Program-made: the position numbers and the translations under genes | NCBI GenBank assembly: GCA_024691045.1 | Contig: JAILOC010000093.1 | Location: forward strand, 1 to 5,240 | Direction: 5' to 3' | DNA from: Lachnospiraceae bacterium | Lineage (GTDB): Bacteria; Bacillota_A; Clostridia; Lachnospirales; Lachnospiraceae | DNA: 5,240 nucleotides | Shown: positions 1-5,129 of the stretch, piece after piece | Layout: every line of letters begins with the position of its first letter | How positions within the stretch are numbered: position 1 is the first letter of the stretch | Notes under the pieces: model-generated | What the model was told of the DNA's origin: nothing | Seen by the model: the letters and a program-made list of their open reading frames with translations, nothing else | Database searches by the model: none

Positions 1-114
1 TACGGCAATTTCCTCAAGGAGATCGGACTTGCGGGAGGACATAAAAAGCCAAACCATGTAGCTGTTAACGGTTTCACATATCAAACATACAGAAAGTGGG
101 TAGAAGAGGCATGA
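1..114 (+). CDS. 3' end of an unidentified gene (37 C-terminal residues)
   Basis: An open frame enters from the left edge and ends at TGA 112-114. It encodes 37 residues beginning YGNFLKEIG and ending RKWVEEA. The tail is soluble in character, with mixed charge and aromatic residues, and has no membrane segment. I do not recognise the family from this fragment. That it is a real gene is inferred from its stop codon overlapping the next gene's ATG (ATGA at 111-114), the usual sign of translational coupling in a bacterial operon. It is therefore probably co-transcribed with the phosphatase and ATPase genes that follow. Whether it is the missing STAS or sigma partner of that module cannot be judged from this end. 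Confidence 0.6.
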   Translation, partial: YGNFLKEIGLAGGHKKPNHVAVNGFTYQTYRKWVEEA

Positions 115-1814
115 AGAGTAAGAAAATTTACATCACCGGACTGACCGGACGACTGATCCTCGGACTTGCGGTATTCGTTGCACTTGTTACTGCGGGTTCG
201 ATCCTTGTCGGTATCAAAACATACCGCGATTCGATCTACAGGCACTACAATGATATAGGATATCAGATCGCACATTCCGTAGCGCTTCTTTTCGATGACA
301 AGGATGAGCTTGAGGCGTGGGGTGAACTGTCATATAAGTACAACACCACAGGAGAAGGCGAAGAAGAGATAGCAGAGATCATAAACTCCGAGCGCTATCA
401 GGAGCTTCTGGGGATCCTTCTTGATATGAGAGAAGGTATGGATGTAAATGATATATTCGTGGGTATCATTAATCTGGAAGAGCTTGATGCCTACACCCCC
501 GACAGTTTTGCGAACGGTACGTGGAATCCCATATGCTACATATTCGATACTTACCCGATGGAGGAATACAGATTCTTCCTTGGAGACAAGAGCCCTATTC
601 TTCCCGATTACATAGAGGGTGCACGCATATCATACAGATCCGGTATTCCTTATGACGGATACTATATCTCCGAGGGAACCTACGGATACAATATCACCGC
701 TGTTTATCCTATAGTAAATAACGGCAAGACCATCGCATTCATCGGAGTTGAAACTCCCATGCGTACGCTTCAGTCCGATGTCAACAGATACATCTTCATC
801 GTGCTTGTCATCGTATGTATCATTTCGGTGATCCTGTTCATTCTTACCGCAGTAATACTTGTAAATGCGCTTATCAAGCCGATCAAGCTCATCTCCCATG
901 AAGCTGCATACTTCGTTGAGAATGAAAACGAGGTATCACAGGAACTCAGGAAGATACGTAACCGGGACGAGATCCAGGTGCTTGCGGAAAGCGTTCTGGC
1001 AATGGAGATCGGTATCAACGAATACATTGCGAACCTGACCAAGATCACGGCAGAGAAGGAGCGTATCGGTGCGGAGCTTAATGTCGCAACACAGATACAG
1101 GCGGACATGCTTCCCAGGATCTTCCCCGCATTCCCCGAAAGAACCGAGTTCGATCTGTATGCTTCCATGTCTCCCGCCAAGGAAGTCGGAGGAGACTTCT
1201 ACGACTTCTTCCTTATTGATGAAGACCACATCGGTCTTGTTATGGCAGACGTATCCGGCAAGGGAGTTCCCGCCGCACTGTTCATGGTCATTGCCAAGAC
1301 ACTTATCAAGAACAGGGCGCAGATGGGCGGATCACCCGCAGAGGTTCTTGCTTATGCGAACGATCAGCTCGGTGAAGGCAATGAAGCAGAGCTGTTCGTA
1401 ACCGTATGGTTTGCAATCATCCAGATCTCAACAGGTAAGGGCTTTGCGGCAAATGCAGGTCATGAGCATCCCGCCCTCCGCAGAAAGGACGGCAGGTTCG
1501 AACTGGTCAAGTACCGTCACTCACCCGCGGTTGCAACACTTCCCGGCGTCAAGTTCAAGGAACATGAGTTCCAGCTTAATCCCGGAGACAGCCTCTATGT
1601 TTACACAGACGGTGTTACCGAAGCTACCAGATCCGATGACGTGCTCTTCGGTGTAGACAGAATGCTTGATGCACTCAACAAGAATCCCGATGCCGATCCC
1701 AAGACCATGCTTGAAAATGTACGTTCCGACATCGATCTGTTCGTAGGTGAAGCACCTCAGTTTGACGATATTACAATGCTCGGATTCAAATATCTGGGAT
1801 CCGGAAAGGAGTAA
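111..1814 (+). CDS. Membrane-anchored PP2C-type (SpoIIE/RsbU-like) serine phosphatase with extracellular sensor
   Basis: The 567-residue product has a short basic N-terminus, membrane segment 1 at about residues 12-35, a roughly 190-residue extracytoplasmic domain, membrane segment 2 at about 227-254, a HAMP-like linker with coiled coil (about 255-325) and a C-terminal SpoIIE/PP2C domain (about 330-560). Metal-binding and catalytic motifs are intact: GGDFYD (360-365), ADVSGKG (379-385), YTDGVTEA (498-505) and FDDITML (551-557). The extracellular part, with an aromatic stretch ending in YPIVNNGKTIAFIGVET, looks Cache-like; that is a shape judgement only. In this family the phosphatase dephosphorylates a STAS anti-anti-sigma protein, which then captures an RsbW-type kinase; such a kinase-like gene follows directly. 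I chose ATG 111 because it overlaps the upstream stop as ATGA. An in-frame GTG at 96 would add five residues and has no better ribosome site. The sensed ligand is unknown. Confidence 0.93.
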   Translation: MKSKKIYITGLTGRLILGLAVFVALVTAGSILVGIKTYRDSIYRHYNDIGYQIAHSVALLFDDKDELEAWGELSYKYNTTGEGEEEIAEIINSERYQELLGILLDMREGMDVNDIFVGIINLEELDAYTPDSFANGTWNPICYIFDTYPMEEYRFFLGDKSPILPDYIEGARISYRSGIPYDGYYISEGTYGYNITAVYPIVNNGKTIAFIGVETPMRTLQSDVNRYIFIVLVIVCIISVILFILTAVILVNALIKPIKLISHEAAYFVENENEVSQELRKIRNRDEIQVLAESVLAMEIGINEYIANLTKITAEKERIGAELNVATQIQADMLPRIFPAFPERTEFDLYASMSPAKEVGGDFYDFFLIDEDHIGLVMADVSGKGVPAALFMVIAKTLIKNRAQMGGSPAEVLAYANDQLGEGNEAELFVTVWFAIIQISTGKGFAANAGHEHPALRRKDGRFELVKYRHSPAVATLPGVKFKEHEFQLNPGDSLYVYTDGVTEATRSDDVLFGVDRMLDALNKNPDADPKTMLENVRSDIDLFVGEAPQFDDITMLGFKYLGSGKE

Positions 1815-1817
1815 GAC

Positions 1818-2225
1818 ATGCGGGAATTAAGCATTGAAGCATTAGTTGAAAATCTCGATCAGGTAATACAGTTCGTAGATGAAGAAATAGAAAAGCTGGA
1901 ATGCTCCGTCAAGATCCATACCCAGATCGACATAGCGGTTGAAGAGCTTTTCGTAAACATTGCCCACTATGCCTATAAGCCTGATACCGGTCCCGCCACG
2001 GTGCGCGTAGAGGTTGAAAAAGAGCCTCCCGCAATATCGATAACCTTTATCGATCACGGTATTCCTTACGATCCCCTTGCCAAGGAGGATCCCGATATCA
2101 CGCTTTCTGCCGAAGACCGCGGTATCGGAGGACTCGGAATATTCATGGTCAAAAAGAGCATGGACAGCATTGAGTACGAATACAAGGACGGACAGAACAT
2201 CCTTCATATCCGTAAGCTCATCTGA
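1818..2225 (+). CDS. RsbW/SpoIIAB-like ATP-binding protein (GHKL anti-sigma/serine kinase family)
   Basis: A 135-residue single-domain protein, the usual length for RsbW/SpoIIAB-type HATPase_c proteins. The Bergerat-fold boxes are visible: an N box in AVEELFVNIAHYAY (E43, N47), a G1 box in FIDHGIPYDP (D79, G81) and a G2 box in GIGGLGIFMVKK (102-113). Known members bind a sigma factor or another target and phosphorylate a STAS partner, and the upstream phosphatase would reverse that phosphorylation. The gene starts three bases after the phosphatase stop. It has a clear ribosome site, AAAGGAG at 1805-1811 (six bases before ATG), which runs into the upstream stop, so the two are surely one operon. 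The true target (sigma factor, diguanylate cyclase or other) is not shown. Some family members act on non-sigma targets, so 'anti-sigma' is only an inference. Confidence 0.9.
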   Translation: MRELSIEALVENLDQVIQFVDEEIEKLECSVKIHTQIDIAVEELFVNIAHYAYKPDTGPATVRVEVEKEPPAISITFIDHGIPYDPLAKEDPDITLSAEDRGIGGLGIFMVKKSMDSIEYEYKDGQNILHIRKLI

Positions 2226-2242
2226 AATTAAGGATAAAGAAT

Positions 2243-2268
2243 CAGGGGGACGGTGAACCGTCCCCCTG
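2243..2268. terminator. Bidirectional intrinsic terminator between convergent genes
   Basis: A perfect 12-base arm CAGGGGGACGGT (2243-2254) is complementary to ACCGTCCCCCTG (2257-2268), with GA between; in practice this is an 11-pair stem with a TGAA loop. Plus-strand readthrough continues into TTTCTT and minus-strand into ATTCTTTAT. The flanking AAAGAA/TTTCTT can extend the stem past one mismatch. It sits 18 bases after the ATPase gene stop and 5 bases beyond the stop of the convergent permease gene, so it can serve both. Its GGGGACGGT core recurs in the hairpin at 4154-4178. Confidence 0.9.
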
Positions 2269-2272
2269 TTTC

Positions 2273-3412
2273 TTAAAAGAAGCTCCAGTGGCTGAGCCAG
2301 TATCCGGGCATGACCACGAGAATGAAGAACATCCAGCTTACGAGGGTGAAGACCTTGATGAAGTCCTTGCCCTTTCCGGGATAGGACCGTACATATATAC
2401 GGTAATTGATGACAGATGCGAGAGAACCGATCAGCGATACGAGTCCGGCAGTGTCCGCTCCGTAGATGAGTCCCGCGAAATTATCCGAGAACGGATACAG
2501 GACTATCGATGCGGGAACATTGGATATAACCTGGCTTAACAGAATAACGGAAATGTATTCCCTTCCCGTAACCGTTCCTGCAAGGAAGCTTTTGATCGCG
2601 GGATTGGCCGTTATCGAAGAAGAGAATACGAAGAAGCACAGGAACGTAACGAGCAGCACATAGTCGACACTTTTAAGCAGCTTTCTGTTTACCGCAAGGA
2701 CGGAGACGAGCACGATGCCGACGGCGACAGGCCAGAGCTTCGTTCTTGATACGATGACGGTAAGTATCATCACAAAAAGTATCATGTAAGTGATACGTCT
2801 TATTTTGTTTTCTTTTTTCCAGGGAGTAAGATCGAGTCCGAATTCGATCCTGCGTCCCTTTTCCTTCCTGAAACAGATGAGCACGAATACGACCAGAAGA
2901 ATTCCGCTTCCTGCACACAGGGGGGACATATGGAATATGAATCTGCCCGCACTCACACCTGACTTGTTGAAAAGAAACAGATTCTGCGGGCTTCCGAAGG
3001 GCATCAGGAGTGAGCCGCGGATGGCTGCGATATTTTCCATCGAGATGATCGGAAGGATGCATTCTTCTCTTTTTACGCTTCTGAAAAGAAGTATGGTGAG
3101 CGGAACGAAGATGATCAGAGATACATCGTTGGTCACGAACATCGAAGTGAAGAACACTCCGAATATGAGAAAGAGCGAGAGAGTCGCCATTGTGGTAAAT
3201 CTTGAACTGAGCTTTAGAAGTGGCTGGAACAGGTCCTCCTGCTTGAAGCCTTCGAGAACCGTCAGCATCATGAAGAGTATTCCCAGAGTGTGCCAGTCGA
3301 TCGCTGCGATAAGGCTTTTCGAAGGCGGTGTGATGAAGAGCGATATGACAGCCGCCAGAAGCGAGACGGGAAGCATGGGGTCTTTTTTGATAAGAGTCAG
3401 TAATTTTTTCAT
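2273..3412 (-). CDS. Ion-transporter superfamily permease (ArsB/NhaD/SLC13-like), substrate unknown
   Basis: A 379-residue, highly hydrophobic membrane protein with about ten membrane-spanning stretches. Signature segments of the IT superfamily are present: IDWHTLGILFMMLTV (38-52), MFVTNDVSLIIFVPLTI (91-107, the TNDV motif), the first-half hairpin GSPQN (140-144), the equivalent second-half hairpin SNVPAS (297-302), and SLIGSLASVINY (326-337). This two-fold motif pattern fits anion or sodium/proton transporters such as ArsB, NhaD, CitM and DASS. It is shorter than the roughly 420-450 residues common in ArsB/NhaD but looks complete. The substrate cannot be told from sequence. No arsR or arsenic genes are nearby, so I do not call it ArsB. 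The start follows a promoter by only 7 bases with no Shine-Dalgarno sequence (TTCACCT precedes ATG). The next internal ATG (residue 13) has no ribosome site either. The gene is divergent from the DUF1836 gene. Confidence 0.88.
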   Translation of the reverse strand: MKKLLTLIKKDPMLPVSLLAAVISLFITPPSKSLIAAIDWHTLGILFMMLTVLEGFKQEDLFQPLLKLSSRFTTMATLSLFLIFGVFFTSMFVTNDVSLIIFVPLTILLFRSVKREECILPIISMENIAAIRGSLLMPFGSPQNLFLFNKSGVSAGRFIFHMSPLCAGSGILLVVFVLICFRKEKGRRIEFGLDLTPWKKENKIRRITYMILFVMILTVIVSRTKLWPVAVGIVLVSVLAVNRKLLKSVDYVLLVTFLCFFVFSSSITANPAIKSFLAGTVTGREYISVILLSQVISNVPASIVLYPFSDNFAGLIYGADTAGLVSLIGSLASVINYRIYVRSYPGKGKDFIKVFTLVSWMFFILVVMPGYWLSHWSFF

Positions 3413-3419
3413 AGGTGAA

Positions 3420-3447
3420 ATTGTATCACAGTTTTACCCATTATCAA
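3420..3447 (-). promoter_or_regulatory. Sigma-A-like promoter of the permease gene, probably leaderless
   Basis: Read on the minus strand: -35 TTGATA (3447-3442, 5/6 consensus), a 16-base spacer, and -10 TACAAT (3425-3420, 5/6) preceded by an extended TG (TGA-TACAAT). Seven bases (TTCACCT) separate the -10 box from the ATG at 3412. Transcription should therefore begin at or within a base or so of the start codon, leaving no room for a ribosome site. Confidence 0.8.
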
Positions 3448-3481
3448 TCGGAAAATCGGTGGGATTTAGCCGTATAAAACC

Positions 3482-3510
3482 TTGCCATATAGTTTTCAAA
3501 ACTATATAAT
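3482..3510 (+). promoter_or_regulatory. Sigma-A-like promoter of the DUF1836 gene, probably leaderless
   Basis: -35 TTGCCA (3482-3487, 5/6), a 17-base spacer and a perfect -10 TATAAT (3505-3510). The ATG at 3518 follows after GCTATTT, again 7 bases and not a Shine-Dalgarno sequence. The spacer is filled by the palindrome described separately. This promoter decides the start: the in-frame TTG at 3482 is the -35 box and the ATG at 3509 lies in the -10 box, so neither should be in the transcript. Confidence 0.85.
3487..3507. repeat. Perfect 10+1+10 palindrome in the DUF1836 promoter, candidate operator
   Basis: ATATAGTTTT (3487-3496), a central C at 3497, and AAAACTATAT (3498-3507) are exact reverse complements. 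The element runs from the last base of the -35 box to the first half of the -10 box, so a bound dimer would block or remodel this promoter. There is no T-run or transcript context for a terminator. The occupant is not proven. The MerR-like protein encoded immediately downstream is the closest candidate; a MarR- or TetR-type dimer from elsewhere would fit as well. Confidence 0.8.
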
Positions 3511-3517
3511 GCTATTT

Positions 3518-4138
3518 ATGAGCGAAGAAAAATTTACGGAAACAGTTGAAAGAGCGATAGATCATCTCAGGACTATCAACACAATAGCCCCCGATGAACT
3601 TCCCGCTATGGAATTATATATGGATCAGGTTACGACCTTCATGGACCGTAAGCTTTCCGGGCTTGTAAGGAAGCCCTCAAGGGACAAGGTCCTTACCAAG
3701 ACCATGATCAATAACTATGCGAAGAATCATCTGATCCATCCTCCCGTCAAAAAGAAATACTCAAGAGAGCACATGCTCGAGCTTCTCTTTATTTTCTATT
3801 TCAAGTCCTTCCTTTCGATAAGCGATATACAGACGCTTCTGTCACCTCTTTCGGATGATACGATCGGAGACAATTATTCGGTATCCAAGCTCTATGCCGA
3901 GATGATACAGGCAGGCAAGGGTGCGAGAGGAAAGCTCAAGAAGGACCTCGATGAGAAGGTCGAGAAGATCGAAAGGTCATTCGACGACGCTCCCGATGAC
4001 AAGAGAGAGTATCTGAAGAAGTTCGCGTTCATCTGCCAGCTGGGCTATGACATCTATCTGAAGAAGACTATCATCGAGCACATGATCGATGAAATGGCAG
4101 AAGAGCAGTTTTTGAACGAAGATCCCGACGAAAAATAA
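3518..4138 (+). CDS. DUF1836 protein with MerR-like helix-turn-helix segment
   Basis: A 206-residue soluble protein that I recognise as DUF1836, a family common in Firmicutes and of unknown function. Its core (about residues 59-109) reads LTKTMINNYAKNHLIHPPV, then YSREHMLELL and FLSISDIQTLLSPL. This order closely follows a MerR-type winged helix: a helix ending in Y plus a GLI-PP-like turn, a Y-S-x-E-H segment, and an SI-xx-I-xx-LL helix. DNA binding is therefore likely but is an inference. The rest is helical with a charged segment (138-165) and an acidic tail, DPDEK. The gene has its own promoter and a palindrome inside that promoter, suggesting autoregulation. It is divergent from a permease gene and ends 15 bases before a hairpin terminator. 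The start at 3518 is chosen from the promoter position: earlier in-frame TTG (3482) and ATG (3509) codons lie within the -35 and -10 boxes. Confidence 0.85.
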   Translation: MSEEKFTETVERAIDHLRTINTIAPDELPAMELYMDQVTTFMDRKLSGLVRKPSRDKVLTKTMINNYAKNHLIHPPVKKKYSREHMLELLFIFYFKSFLSISDIQTLLSPLSDDTIGDNYSVSKLYAEMIQAGKGARGKLKKDLDEKVEKIERSFDDAPDDKREYLKKFAFICQLGYDIYLKKTIIEHMIDEMAEEQFLNEDPDEK

Positions 4139-4153
4139 AACAGGATAAAACAA

Positions 4154-4178
4154 GGGGACGGTTCCGGGAACCGTCCCC
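4154..4178. terminator. Bidirectional intrinsic terminator between convergent genes
   Basis: GGGGACGGTTC (4154-4164) pairs with GAACCGTCCCC (4168-4178) in 11 perfect pairs around a CGG loop. Plus-strand flank: ATATTTTATTT; minus-strand flank: TTGTTTTAT. It lies 15 bases after the DUF1836 stop and 5 bases beyond the stop of the convergent response-regulator gene. Stem core and the preceding AGGATAAA (4142-4149) match the terminator at 2243-2268 (AGGATAAA at 2231-2238). Confidence 0.9.
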
Positions 4179-4183
4179 ATATT

Positions 4184-4954
4184 TTATTTGTTGAACTTCT
4201 GGTTTACGAAGAACTGCTTGAGGGTTTTGATAAGGTCGGATTTTCCGATCGACTTGAGCAGGTATCCCGCGGGCTTTAAGGACATAACCTTCAGGATGCT
4301 CTCCTTATCGTTCTTGCCTGTAAGGAACATTACGGGGATTCCGGAGATCTCCGGATCGGATTTCATCATCTCGTAGATCTTGGGGCCGTTTGTTACGGGC
4401 ATATCGTAATCGAGGAGCACGAGATCGGTCTCGTTATTCGACATGTGCATGACTGCCTGCATTGCGGATGTTACGATCGAGACATTGTAGTCGTTCTTGA
4501 GCCATTCCCTTATGATCTTGAGGTATGTGGCATCGTCGTCCACAACGAGGATGTTTTTCTTCTGGCTGAAATCCGAGGAGGTGTACTTCTTCATATCCTC
4601 GACAAGCCTGTTCATATCAAGGGGACGTGCCATGGTATCACAGAGGGATGCCTGGGGGATTGTCTTGTAGATCGCTGCGAATTCGTTGGGGTCGCCGATC
4701 AGGTAGAGGAGCTTGTTCTCCTCGACGATCAGGTCCTTCAGATATACGAGCACGGAGGAAATATACTCAAGCGTCTCGTAGCTGTCTGTGTAAAAGAGTA
4801 TGAGAGCGCATTCATCCTTGTGCTTCTGGATGGAATTGACGCTGATGGGTTCTTCGATCACGTTAAAATGAGCCTTCTCCAATCCCTTGGTGATGGCCCC
4901 CGTCATGAAATTCTTCTCTTTTCTTATCAAAAGCAAGGAAGTTGAATTAAACAT
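4184..4954 (-). CDS. Stand-alone response regulator: degenerate receiver-like domain plus complete receiver domain
   Basis: The 256-residue product ends in a complete receiver domain (about 133-250): acidic pair in ILVVDDD (D139-D141), phospho-acceptor D182 in LVLLDYDMP, T212 in VMFLTGK and K234 in GYLLKS. No DNA-binding, enzymatic or other output domain follows. The N-terminal 1-125 has the same layout (SLLLI, ALILFYTD, LLYLIGD, ARPLDMNRLVEDM) but lacks the acidic pair and has no aspartate at the acceptor position, so it reads as a degenerate receiver; this assignment is by pattern and less certain. Such proteins usually act by protein-protein contact, for example in phosphorelays or with SpoIIE-type phosphatases. 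No histidine kinase is in the window. The ATG at 4954 follows a promoter by 7 bases without a Shine-Dalgarno sequence. Internal Met17 has a weak AGAGAAG upstream and is the alternative start. The gene is divergent from the SPFH gene. Confidence 0.87.
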   Translation of the reverse strand: MFNSTSLLLIRKEKNFMTGAITKGLEKAHFNVIEEPISVNSIQKHKDECALILFYTDSYETLEYISSVLVYLKDLIVEENKLLYLIGDPNEFAAIYKTIPQASLCDTMARPLDMNRLVEDMKKYTSSDFSQKKNILVVDDDATYLKIIREWLKNDYNVSIVTSAMQAVMHMSNNETDLVLLDYDMPVTNGPKIYEMMKSDPEISGIPVMFLTGKNDKESILKVMSLKPAGYLLKSIGKSDLIKTLKQFFVNQKFNK

Positions 4955-4961
4955 TTGGATA

Positions 4962-4990
4962 ATTTTATCATATATTCACACAGTTTCCAA
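4962..4990 (-). promoter_or_regulatory. Sigma-A-like promoter of the response-regulator gene, probably leaderless
   Basis: Read on the minus strand: -35 TTGGAA (4990-4985, 4/6), a 17-base spacer, and -10 TAAAAT (4967-4962, 5/6) with extended TG (TGA-TAAAAT). TATCCAA (7 bases) separates it from the ATG at 4954. The -35 box lies within the left arm of the inverted repeat at 4983-5003. Confidence 0.72.
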
Positions 4991-5003
4991 ACCTTTTGGA
5001 AAC
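4983..5003. repeat. 9+3+9 inverted repeat between divergent genes, candidate operator
   Basis: GTTTCCAAA (4983-4991) and TTTGGAAAC (4995-5003) are perfect reverse complements around CCT. The left arm covers the -35 box of the response-regulator promoter, and the right arm ends 13 bases before the -35 box of the SPFH promoter. A bound dimer could act on both genes. No T-run follows on either strand, so a terminator is unlikely. The binding protein is unknown. Confidence 0.7.
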
Positions 5004-5016
5004 GGGGGTGTATTCC

Positions 5017-5045
5017 TTGCAAGTAGGCAGCTAAAAGTGTATAAT
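5017..5045 (+). promoter_or_regulatory. Sigma-A-like promoter of the SPFH gene
   Basis: -35 TTGCAA (5017-5022, 4/6), a 17-base spacer and a perfect -10 TATAAT (5040-5045). The expected transcription start is near 5052, giving a leader of about 78 bases before the ATG at 5130. This contrasts with the three other promoters in the window, which lie directly against their start codons. Confidence 0.78.
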
Positions 5046-5051
5046 TTCTAT

Positions 5052-5129
5052 TAGTCGGGGCTTGCCGGGAAGGCGTAGATTTTCCTGTGAAAAGCCCGTG
5101 AAAAAACACTTTATCAGGAGGGTTAAAGA
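5052..5129 (+). promoter_or_regulatory. 5' leader of the SPFH gene with a possible small fold
   Basis: GGGCTT (5058-5063) can pair with AAGCCC (5092-5097), enclosing a short GCC/GGC hairpin (5064-5066 with 5072-5074). GTG/CAC (5098-5100 with 5107-5109) can form a small A-loop hairpin next to the ribosome site AGGAGGG (5116-5122). The stems are short and I match no known riboswitch class, so a regulatory role is only a possibility. Confidence 0.3.

Noticed and set aside
96..110. GTG at 96 as the start of the phosphatase gene
   Set aside because: It adds only MGRRG, has no ribosome site before it, and the ATG at 111 forms the ATGA overlap typical of coupled genes.
770..1180. Minus-strand open frame inside the phosphatase gene
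   Set aside because: It is a shadow of a strongly conserved coding region on the other strand, with no recognisable domain or ribosome site.
2273..3412. Calling the permease an arsenite pump (arsB) or NhaD antiporter
   Set aside because: The motifs mark the IT superfamily in general; no arsenic-resistance genes are nearby and substrate residues cannot be assigned.
2790..3509. 239-codon plus-strand open frame opposite the permease gene
   Set aside because: It lies antisense to a clear membrane protein, its product shows no domain, and it would run through the divergent promoters.
3482..3517. In-frame TTG (3482) or ATG (3509) as the DUF1836 start
   Set aside because: They coincide with the -35 and -10 boxes of a near-consensus promoter and would not be transcribed; the extra residues are not part of the family's usual N-terminus.
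4445..4945. 166-codon plus-strand open frame opposite the response-regulator gene
   Set aside because: It is antisense to a receiver-domain gene with all catalytic residues; the frame is open only because of that gene's codon use.
4983..5003. Reading the inverted repeat as a terminator
   Set aside because: No T-run follows on either strand and it lies between divergent, not convergent, genes.
4927..5109. 60-codon minus-strand open frame across the intergenic region
   Set aside because: It overlaps both promoters and the inverted repeat, has no recognisable product, and conflicts with the response-regulator start.
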